A stretch of 64,000 nucleotides of DNA, taken from NCBI GenBank assembly GCA_026874595.1, contig CM049320.1, positions 16,194,988 to 16,258,987 on the forward strand, in the 5' to 3' direction. Position numbers and translations under genes: made by a program. Below are positions 54,775-64,000 of this stretch, piece after piece (position 1 is the first letter of the stretch; the number at the start of each line of letters is the position of its first letter). Below the pieces are notes generated by a model. It made no database searches, was not told the DNA's origin, and saw only the letters and a list, made by a program, of their open reading frames with translations. This DNA comes from Sipunculus nudus (taxonomy: Eukaryota; Annelida; Sipuncula; Golfingiida; Sipunculidae).

Positions 54775-57700
54775 GTAGCAGTTCAGGTACCGTAATGATA
54801 CTAATTAAATAATATACAAATTGATGAAAGTCGATCTGTCATTAACCTGAATAATTTTGATCAGTAGTTCTCTGAAATATCGAAGTGTTGTCAGCCAACT
54901 TTGTGGTACAGTTGTGCTGTTGGGAAACAGTTTTCTCACCAGTGCTCACAGCATAAAAATAATCTTATTGAAAAATAGGTCATGTAAGTATTATAATTGC
55001 TAAGTTTTCACTTTGTTCCTGCATCATCAACCTATTATGACATTTAGACTATTTTATAGTAGCTATGTTCCCATTGCCAGTTATACTGATATCTGCCCAT
55101 GGAGGGCAACCCAAACCCAATCTTGTTAAAACTTACATTTCGGCCTGACTGACACAGACGGCACACCGGCTTACAAAGACTGCAAATCAACCTTGGATGC
55201 GTGTGGATTGATGGTTTCATTATGAATACCAATAGTCTATTTACTGGGGGTCACTATTTTTGGTACAGTGTACAGCAGATTTCAAGATACCGGTAATATA
55301 GTCAGTGAATATCTTAAAATAATTGACTCGTTTTATATTTTTCAATCATCTGTTATGATTTAAAACATGGCTTTAAATAGGATGAAACTTTAAAAAGTCC
55401 AGGATGCCCAGGCAAAAAATTTTGGGAGTCCCATCTGTGTTTAGAGCATTCCAATGGGAGATGAAATGTGTAAAATTTCTAAGGATTTTGTGAAAATTGA
55501 ATCTTTTTGGTATTCTATGTACATATTATTTTATGAGTAGAAGTTGTTTCATTTGATGAATATATGCTGATAACAAAAACTAAGCCTGAGTTTTCAATGC
55601 AGTGTTTACACCAAAGACAGGTCAGTTTGAGGCAGCTGGTACTGGTCATTGACTAATATAAGGTCCTAAAGCCAGAAATTCATACCTCCCATCGGATGCT
55701 GGGACCCTCAGAACCGAGCGTCGGTAAGAGATTTTGAGCATCAGAGATGCTTACCCCTGCGTTCCTGAAAGTGAAACCCCTGTTATAACCAAATTCCTAC
55801 CACTAGTATGTGATACAGGAAATGATTGGTTACCATAGAGACAGAGTTTAACTTAGGGGTTGAGAGTTCACATGTATTCTTTTGTATTAATTCATCATCT
55901 TTGGCCTAAGGTTCAGATAATAGGCTGCATACTATGATATAAATACAACATGATGGAAGACCACTGTGATGCAATCTCTGGTATGGCTTGTGTCATGACT
56001 CCAGTTAGATCTACCAGCCCACTATAAGTGCCCACTGAGCCATGAACTCACAGCTACAGTAGGGTGTTTGGTTTAATGTATTATGTCTGCCCTCTAATCT
56101 CTGAACATTTCCTTGGAATCTGAGAATCTTTTTAATACCAACTTTTCTGATATTTTTTTTCATAGATCAGATTTGGATAAACATTCAGATTTTTGGATAT
56201 CATTTTTTTAGCTCAGCTGACTTTCAGTCATGCTGGGCTATAGCGATGGGTCTTTGTCCGTCGTCCTTCCGTCTGTCCGTCCGGCCGGCCGTCCAGCCGT
56301 TCGGAGGGCACAAATCGTAACCGTAGGGGCTAGGGCCATGAACCGTATGCAGTCTTAGAGGTTATAAAAAGATCTCCTTGCAAACCTGAAATTAGGTCAC
56401 TGTGACCTATATTCTCGAAGTTATGGGGTGTGTTTGCACCCCCCAGAAATAACTCTTTGAGACAAAATTTTCATCCCAAACCTTCCATCTTTCACATACA
56501 GCTCACCTACCAACAGGGGAAGAACCATAATTTTTTTAGGTCAAAAGGTCAAAGGTCAAGGTCACAGGAGCCTCTTCATTGAAAAGCCTGTGGATGCATT
56601 TTAAGCCAACCCTTTCATCCCAATTCTTTGATCTTTCACATATAGCTCACCTACTAAGTTGGAGAAGAATCCTATAGATTTTGAGGTCACAAGGTCAAAG
56701 GTAAGGGTCACAGGATCCACTTCTTTGAAAAGGTTGTGGACACATTTCAAGCTAGACTTTTCATTCCAAACCTTTCAGCACTGATATGGCTTCTCTGCCA
56801 ACAGGGGAAAAGACCTGTTGATTTTGAGGTCAAAGGTCAAGTTCACAGCACCCACTTCTTGCATGGAGTAATTTTCAGGCAAACTTTTCAATCTGTACCT
56901 TCCATCTGTCATATATGGCTTACCTACCAATAAGGGAAGAAGCCTATTGATGTTGAGGTCAAAAAGTCAAAGGTCAAGGTCACAATATTTAATTGTTCTA
57001 AATGCTTGTTAGCATATTTCAAGTGTAACTGTTCAACCCAAACCTTCAGTCTTTCACATATGCCACATCTATGCATCACTCAGTTTGACTCAAACTTCAT
57101 ATTTATGGGTCTTTTTGCTTGAATAAATAACTTATTGATTTTGGGGTCAGCTGGTCAGCAGGTTAAAGGTTGCAGGTCAAAGTTATTCACCCATTGGTTG
57201 CCAAGTAATTACACCAGATTTAAGTAGTTAGTAGTTACCCATCATTTAGAAAAAATCCAGTTGATATGTGGGCAAAAGGCCAAGGTCATAGGTCAGTGAT
57301 GTTCACAATTACTTATTTTATAGACCATCTCTATTTTTCTTGTATATATAACCATCCCACCCCAGCTGGTAATCTCCCTGTGTGGCTGTAATTGTGAGTG
57401 ACACTGGTGACATATGACTCCCTTTTGTTTCAGCCTATTAAGTGATAAGGATCAGTGATAAGTACCTCGTTACTTCATAACAAAAACACTGTTGTCTGAA
57501 TGCTTCAGCCAGGCATTAAGACTATGAGAGTATAGTATTAAGGTTTAGCTACTGATTTATAAGATGATGGGAACATTTTGCAGTTTATTTTATGGAATCC
57601 TAGCAATAAACATAGTTTCCTAGATATCTGAATATTTTAATATATATCACCACATATAAAAGCAAGTGTTTGTTCTCATAATATGTGGATGTGTACCTTG

Positions 57701-60700
57701 ATTTAGGATGGCTTTTTGTTTTATTTCAAGACCCTTAGTCATGCTTTCTGCATTTCTTTTCTTTCAGGTTTGGCAGTTTACCTACCCTGCTGACCCCATT
57801 GAAAAGCAGAGTGATAATAAAAAATATTGGACTTACACTTTTTACAATTGCATATCTATAAATCTGGTATGAGTGCCTGGACATGCCTTTTGAATTATTT
57901 TGGGCATTCATTACTGGATAATTTGCCCCAAGTTTGGTCTCTTATTGGAGAATGTGGGATATCAAATGTCATACTTGTCAGAAATCCATTATGTCTGCCA
58001 GTTAGCCACCTTAGAAATTATTTCTTCAGTGCAGTTTCAGTTATTTTTCTTTAATGTTTGGTCTGATTTGTTGTCTGATTTCAGACTTGTCAAAAGTCCA
58101 ATATGGCCACCAGGCAACCATCTTTTAATTCCTTTTGATCATATTATCTCAAGAACAGTTAAAGTGAATGCAGTTGGATGTATATTTATGTAATCTTGTA
58201 AAGGATTGGGTCAAATATTTCTGAATAAATATTACCATCATTTATAAAAGTGCAATACAGTTGGCTTGTATTGAATAAAAATTCATACAGAAGCACCTGT
58301 TTCTCAATAATTGTATCCGCCAAAACAGAGTTTTGCGGATACTAGGTTTTCAGCTGCATGCCGCTGCCGATACGTATGTGTCCGGAGAACTCCTCCATAA
58401 CCGCTGGGCAGAATTTTACGAAACCCGGGATTATGTTCAGTTCACATGTGAACTGCTGCACCCCAATTTTGTTTTGACCTCTGACCTTTCTTCTGCACTC
58501 TGCGTCAGTTTGTGTGTCTGTTTCCACACATAAACCAACATATCTCGGGAACCGTTTGACCGATCAGGAAATTTTTTTGCACAAATATAGCCCTTGGAGA
58601 GCTGTTTAACATACAAAAAATGGTGGCGTCACCTGCAACCATGTTTGCACAGTGTCCATCTGTTTGTATGCCTTGGGTTAAAATCACTCATATCTCCGCA
58701 GTGGTTTGACTAATTCACCTGAAATTCAGCATGCGTATACAAATATAGCCCTGGGATAGCTTTATAACATATACAACAAAAGGTGGCGCCACCTGCAACC
58801 ATGTTTGCACAGTGTCCATTTGTTCATCTGCCTGGGGTTAAAATCACTCATATCTCTGCAGTGGTTTGACTAATTCACCTAAAATTCGGCATGCATATAC
58901 ATCCTAGACAGCTTTTCTGATTTTATGACAGGTGGCGCCACCTACAATAACGTTTACGCTGCAGACATCCAAGCTCATATCTCGGGAACCGTTTGACTGA
59001 TTGAGCCAAAATTTTGCATGTGTATAGATCTCACATAGCTCTGTATCATACGCAAAACTGGTGGCGCCACCTGCAGCCATTTTTGCACAACTCCCGTCTA
59101 TTTGTCTGCCATGGGATAAAATCACTCATATCTCTGCAGTGGTTTGACATATCTGCCTAAAATTTTGCAGGTTTATACATCCCCGACAGCTCCATTGATT
59201 TTATGACAGGTGGCGCCACCTTCATTCTACATTTATGCAGCAGATATCCAAGCTCATATCTTGGGAACCGTTTGACCGATTGGGCCAAAGTTTTGCATGT
59301 GTATAGTTCTCACATAGCTCTTTATCATACGCAAAACTGGTGGCACCACCTGCAGCAATTTTTGCACAGCGTCCATCTGTTTGTCTGCCAAGGGCAAAAA
59401 TTACTCATATACATGTAGTGGTTTGACTTATCTGCCTTAAATTTTGCATATGTATACAACTTGGACAGCTTTCTGGATTTTGTGGTAGGTGGCGCAACCT
59501 ACATACACAATGGGGCTGCAGACATCCATGCTAATATGCAACACTTCACTCTATTTCCCCTTGCCACTCAATCCATGCCTCACTTCACCAGTTCCACTCT
59601 GATTTAGGCGGATACACGTAGTCGCTTGTCGACTACCCGTATTCTAGTTCTGGCATGTATTTCCTTGATTTTTGCTATATATTTTGATCTTATATTTGCC
59701 CTTTGTGAAGTTCCTTATGAGACTGACAGGTTTCAAGCAAGCTGTTGGAATAGTTCCTGATAGCTTAACAATCATGCATTTTCCTCAGACCATCAATTCA
59801 CTGTGTTTTAACCAGACATAGGTGATATATATTTCTGTTGTCATAGAAAATTTTCAACAAATTGGCAAATTGGTTCTTCAAAATTTGACTGGAAGTTGTG
59901 AATCTCAGTCCATGATGTCACAGGTCATGCATGGCAGCTGAGCGTCATGACCCATGGGTCACTTGTTTTTTTTAATTTTGGATAAACAGTTTTCAGATAA
60001 ACAGTGTTAAGATGAAAGAAACCCCACTGTAATTGTATACCATGAAGCAGAGGGGGATGACTGCCTCCGGGATAAACCTCGTATGTTCCCCATCCTCAGT
60101 TCTTTAAACCTTTCATGTGATTCCTTCGCTATACATGTATAACATAAATTGGATGGGGGGATATGTTTATTTATCTGAAGTTACACATGAAGGGAAACAA
60201 ATGTTATGGCAAATGGGGGGTTTCTCTAAGGCTTTACCCCCTAGAAAATCATGGTTCTTCCACCCATGTCATATATTACACACATCCGCCCTCTCAGTTA
60301 AAAAGATGTGCCTATGTCTGGAATATATTATAATTATGGTAATATTTTAAAGTTAATTACCCCATATAAATACTAGTTAGAGTTTATGATGTTGTTCATT
60401 GTTGGTTAAATGTATTTATGTATTTCAAGTGATAAATTAGATTTCATTTCACTTGGTTTTATTTTGACCTAACAGGTGGCAGCACTCGAGGACAGAGAAC
60501 AGCAGTGCCAAGAACGCCTCTAAGAAAACCAAGAGAAGAGACTGTTCACAAACTTGTACAGCAGGGAGCTGTGGTCAGTCCGTTCCCAGTAAAACCCCCA
60601 CCAGGTAAATTCATAAAGATAACTAGAATGCACTCAGAGATTACAAACCTCCTCCACTGCATGGCTCCACATTCAGATATGGCTCAAGACTTATTCACTT

Positions 60701-62052
60701 TGTTCTTGGCCCATCCTTCTGCCAAGTGTAATTGAACTTTGTTGAGAATTCATTGGGATATTATAATAAATTCTGCTAATCTGTCTTGATGGAGGTAACT
60801 AAACCCAAAGTGAGTATTATCTAGGGAAACCCTGTCATATTTTGGATAAGCAGGTTTAATTCAGCCAGCATCATCTTGGATGAACTGCATGAAACTTTGT
60901 TATAACTTTCTGTATATGCACCAGTTACATCTATCTTGACATCAGACGGCAAAAACAGAGTTTTAAGTAAAATTTTACAAGTGTACTTGCTTTTGGTCAA
61001 TTTTATTGCATTTGCATATAAATGCACCCAGTCACATTTAACCAAATACAAAAATGTCCAACTGAGCCAAATACATTTCATATATATCACAAGGGCAGTA
61101 ATGAAATGAACATCAGTAATCTTAAATTGTCTAGGTGTTTATTGAATATTTTTAATAAAAATTTGTGAATTCATTATTTAATACAGAGATTGTCTCATTG
61201 ACAATAATAGATGATCATCTTTATTCAGTTGACAGTGCCACCTATTGGTAAAAAGTGAAAAAAAAGTATCCTGAAATAATAGTTTGAATGTATGAATCAT
61301 ATTTCATATGCACTTTATTTTTGTTTTAGGCCGTCCTATACTTGGTGGTACCCAAAGTCAGAACGACATAGTTTCAACATCAAAATTGTCAGCCGCGGCT
61401 CCTGTGTTTGTACCACGGAATATGGCTCCTAATCCTGTACCTCAAGAACCAGAGGTAAACTACGGCCAGTGGTCAGTCGGGGAAGGGTTTGAAGATGGCG
61501 GAGTTTTCCCGGAAGCAGAAGAACCTGATTGGGTGTCGCAGTTTGATGAATTTGAAAATGACCCTGTGTATCAAGTCCAAAAAGCTACTTTCGTTTTAAC
61601 TACGCAGCCAGGAAACTTTGATGAAACCATGAAAAATTTAGTTGTCAAGTTGACTGCCATCCCGATGGATGAAGAAAAATTTGTCCAAATGATCAACACG
61701 ATTACAGAACAGGCTATTAACGAGACCAACTTTCACTACACTGGGGCACGAATGTGTACTTACCTTGCTGAGAACCTAAAAGCTAACGTTGAGACGGGAA
61801 ACTTTCGTCAGCATTTAATGAAATTATGTCATGAAGAGCACATGCGATGCAAAAAATGTGAAGGACAGGCTGAAATTCAAGACAGACTAATTGGTTTCAC
61901 AATGTTTATGGCAGAGCTATTTTTACAGATGAGGGTCAAAGGTCAACGTGTGATTATTCTTGCTGATGGCATAAAGGAGTTATTGATGTGTCATTTAAAA
62001 AATACCAATGAAACACTGCTTTTAGCTGCTGTTAAAGTTTTGAAATTAACAG
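54738..62052 (+). CDS. PAIP1: Poly(A)-binding protein-interacting protein 1, 5' part
   Basis: Paip1 binds PABP and eIF4A in the cytoplasm and promotes translation. Exons: 54,738-54,774 (or to 54,786), 60,476-60,604 and 61,330-62,052, all GT-AG and in phase; about 300 residues so far. Exon 1 encodes MASSSPPKPDTQ. Exon 2 is basic (PRTPLRKPREETVHK). Exon 3 has a PAM2 motif, SKLSAAAPVFVPRN (about 73-86), whose L, A, F and P bind the MLLE domain of PABP, followed by the MIF4G-type domain (TMKNLVVKL, FHYTGARMCTYLAENL, ETGNFRQHLMKLC, AVKVLKLTG). The remaining MIF4G exon(s) and acidic C-terminus must lie past 64,000 or in DNA I could not resolve. PAM2 followed by MIF4G distinguishes it from eIF4G; order and spacing fit PAIP1. 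Confidence 0.88.
56207..59966 (+). mobile_element. Helitron-like family 3, right copy (split by family 1)
   Basis: 5' end: GCTCAGCTG at 56,211-56,219, then GGGCTATAGCGATGGG and a CCGTCTGTCCGTCC tract. 3' end: CAGCTGAGC (59,935-59,943), palindrome TGACCCATGGGTCA (59,948-59,961), then CTTG and a T run. About four internal units of 130-145 bp are marked by AGGTCAAAGGTCAAGGTCA-type words near 56,550, 56,695, 56,835 and 56,965. Family 1 copy C interrupts it at 58,312. Without it the element is about 2.42 kb. Confidence 0.75.
58312..59647 (+). mobile_element. Helitron-like family 1, copy C (complete)
   Basis: 5' end: TGTATCCGCC plus hairpin (58,313-58,342). Then come core units carrying GGTGGCGCCACC or variants near 58,622, 58,783, 58,931, 59,060, 59,210, 59,339 and 59,488. 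The 3' end has GGCGGATAC (59,607-59,615), the inverse of the 5' GTATCCGCC. The perfect hairpin GTAGTCG-CTTGT-CGACTAC (59,618-59,636) follows, then CCGTATT and CTAG (59,644-59,647) beside T. Subterminal repeats plus a hairpin and CTAG with no target duplication fit Helitron/Helentron-type non-autonomous elements; embedded tandem repeats recall the bivalve pearl elements. Confidence 0.82.
60476..60604 (+). CDS. PAIP1: PAIP1 exon 2
   Basis: 129 bp, acceptor GACCTAACAG, donor GTAAAT. Encodes a Ser/Arg/Pro-rich linker, GSTRGQRTAVPRTPLRKPRE and then VSPFPVKPPP. Low complexity, so homology does not confirm it, but phase and splice sites do. Confidence 0.8.
60605..61329. other. PAIP1 intron 2
   Basis: 725 bp of AT-rich DNA. 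I see no repeat or other gene in it. Confidence 0.55.
61330..62052 (+). CDS. PAIP1: PAIP1 exon 3 (PAM2 and MIF4G)
   Basis: 723 bp, acceptor TTTGTTTTAG, donor GTAAGT. Encodes the PAM2 motif, an acidic linker (EEPDWVSQFDEFENDP) and most of the MIF4G domain. Confidence 0.93.
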
Positions 62053-63510
62053 GTAAGTAAACTGTGACCTACAGGATACAGCCTGTGTACAGTTAGACTC
62101 ATTAATATTAGCATGATGTAGTTGAGTCCATACCATCTTAGTTAGAGTGCAAGTTTGAGTCCAGGCTCCACAAGTCCAAGTCCTTCAGGTTTAAGTCTGT
62201 GTCATCTGGGACCTGAGTCATCAGGAAAGGTTGAGTCAAATAAAAGTTTCTTTAAAACAAAATTTAAAATAGAACTATGAGATAATACTTTGATAAGTAT
62301 TTTGTTTTTGTGAGTTTACAGTTTACACATGCCTTTTAAGTTAAGGTTTACCGGTAATTACATTTAGCTCTCAATGCAGATGTAAAGCTTGGTATAAATG
62401 TCTTTATTGTAAGATTAAAGTCCTCACTGAATATTAGGGCTATGACATTAATTGAAGCTTGAGTCTGTTACATCCCCTAACGTCCAAATGTTATTTTGCT
62501 ATATAATTTTTCATAAATTAAAATTTCAAGGGAAAATATTGATAATGGGTAGAAGATTAAAGACTTAATTTTCTACAAGGTAAATAATTACCTAGCTTAC
62601 AGCTTATTTAAGAAACAGAATTATTTAAAAATATGAGAAATCAGTCACATTGTCATCAATAGGTCGCAAGCAAAAACAACTTCCATTGACAGCTGCTGGT
62701 TGGATGATGTCATGTAAACACACTAAAAAAATATAACCAGCTAAAATAAAGATGGCTGCTCATGCAAGTAGAGATCTGATCTTTCAGATGAATCATTGTA
62801 AAGTAAAAAAAATTGTGAAACACAAATTGGAGATTTATTGTAAAATTCTTATTAGGTTGTCACTTTAAGATGCAGATTTCTAATAAATTATTGAAAAATA
62901 TAAAATTTTAAGAAAATTATCTTAAGATAAACAGGTGGACACTTTTGATGGAATGGAGTATTCCCTACAACCAGAATTCCTTTAAAGTCCTAGAAATGAT
63001 ATTACTTCATGGAAGATTATGCTTTACCTGGAATCTGTAAATTCTACTAAAAATCTTCTAGAAAATTCTATGTTTGCTGGTAAAGTTTGTAAGCACTGAA
63101 CCTTTGCATTACACAGCTGATGAGTGTAAACTTGTCAAAGGCTAAAGTATTAGTTGGCTGCCCGTTAATCATTGTTTATGGGCTTAATGTCCGTTTCTTT
63201 TACTGGTCCATTAACTCCATTTACATTCATTTTACGTACTTCTCTTTTTGATTGAAGCCCATTTTTAAGGACAAATGAAATAAATATAATAAGTTTAACA
63301 AAGAAATTGACGTTCAAAGTTGATGCATGAGAGTACGTAAATAAATGGAATTGGTCTAACATTAATGCTTAGGTTTTTTATATTCTTTGTCTTAGGACTA
63401 CCTGTGAAGAGATATGTTAGTAGTTATCTCACCCTAAAAATATATGGTGATTGTTTATTTACAAATTGTCTTCAGATTGGTAAAGAAATAGCAATAAATT
63501 TCAAAGAAAA
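62053..63510. other. PAIP1 intron 3 (start)
   Basis: 62,090-62,240 has a degenerate GAGTCC/AAGTCC-rich tract. 62,470-62,965 is a MITE relative. The rest is AT-rich with nothing recognised; no continuation of the MIF4G domain was found. Confidence 0.5.
62470..62965. mobile_element. Diverged MITE copy
   Basis: Shares with 52,681-53,212, in the same order: CAAGGTAAATAA, AAGAAACAGAATTATTT, AACCAGCTAAAA, GATTTATTGTAAAATTCTT, TTAGGTTGTCACTT and CAGGTGGACA near the right end. The outer inverted repeats are eroded. Confidence 0.7.
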
Positions 63511-63515
63511 AGCAT

Positions 63516-64000
63516 GATTTTTGTATCTGCCAAAACAAAGTTTTGCCACCTGCCACCATGCATGTTTACACAGTGTCCATCTGTTCATCTGCCTTGGGTT
63601 AAAATCACTCATATCTCTGCAGTGGTTTGACTAATTCACCTGAAATTCGGCATGCGTATACATCCTGAATAGCTTTCTTGATTTTATGACAGGTGGCGCC
63701 ACCTATATTCATGTTCACGCTGCAGACATCGAAGCTCATATCTCAGGAACTTTTTAACCTATTGGGCCAAAATTTTGCATGTGTATAGATCTCATATAGC
63801 TCTTAATCATACACAAAATTGGTGGCACCACCTGCCACCATTCTTGCACAAGTCCTTCTGTTTGTCTGCCTTGGGCTAATATCACTCATAATTCGGCATC
63901 AGTTTGACAAACTGCATAAAATTTTGCAGTTTTAAACACCCTTTTCAGCTTTCTCGATTTTATGACAGATGGCGCCACCTACATTCTAGTTTACGCTGCA
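63516..64000 (+). mobile_element. Helitron-like family 1, copy D (leaves window)
   Basis: Starts TGTATCTGCCAAAAC with a shortened 5' hairpin. It lacks the block that follows it in copy C and goes straight into core units with GGTGGCGCCACC at about 63,692, then diverged forms at 63,820 and 63,970. It runs off the end of the window. Confidence 0.65.

Larger units (their letters stand above)
54787..60475. other. PAIP1 intron 1
   Basis: Holds the right copy of family 3 with family 1 copy C inside it. 55,180-55,370 is a diverged relative of the repeat at 39,770-40,040. 55,370-56,200 and 59,970-60,470 show nothing recognised. Confidence 0.6.

Overview
This is eukaryotic chromosomal DNA. It is AT-rich, with introns, GT-AG splice sites and a heavy load of mobile elements. 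Two host genes are recognisable. They lie head to head, with their predicted start codons about 277 bp apart (54,460 and 54,738). Going left on the minus strand is a selenocysteine lyase gene (SCLY-like): 13 coding exons over about 29.4 kb, which I could join in frame into a 410-codon reading frame. Going right on the plus strand is the first part of a PABP-interacting protein gene (PAIP1-like), with a PAM2 motif and most of a MIF4G domain before it leaves the window. The density of BEL/Pao and Ty3/Gypsy elements and of tandem-repeat-bearing Helitron-like elements suggests a marine invertebrate, most likely a bivalve mollusc. That is an inference from repeat style, not proven by the sequence.

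Layout. 1-2.5 kb: unassigned DNA with a CpG-richer patch and repeat fragments. 2.5-6.29 kb: a decayed Ty3/Gypsy element on the minus strand. 6.29-17.85 kb: a tandem BEL/Pao array, LTR-internal-LTR-internal-LTR. Both internal regions lack protease and reverse transcriptase, and the middle LTR is a chimera of the outer two. The third LTR also carries a 755-bp insertion with an 8-bp target duplication. 17.9-23.6 kb: degenerate repeats, then two Helitron-like elements with internal tandem repeats. 25.1-54.46 kb: SCLY, with introns full of repeats and a 5.1-kb Gypsy element (45.08-50.20 kb) nested inside another repeat. 54.7-64 kb: PAIP1 exons 1-3 and their introns.

The most informative structural result is a set of at least three non-autonomous Helitron/Helentron-like families. 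Each has short subterminal inverted repeats, a hairpin or palindrome just inside one end, and internal tandem repeats. Family 1 carries GTATCCGCC / GGCGGATAC and a terminal CTAG. Family 2 carries TGCCCCCGCC / GGCGGGGGCA and 180-bp monomers. Family 3 carries GCTCAGCTG / CAGCTGAGC. Two copies of family 3 face each other across the SCLY-PAIP1 promoter. One has been hit by a Gypsy element and the other by a family 1 element, so each copy supplies a natural empty site for the insertion in the other.

Limits: percent identities, database matches and exact element boundaries could not be computed here. Coordinates of splice sites, LTRs, target duplications and hairpins were counted by hand from the sequence.
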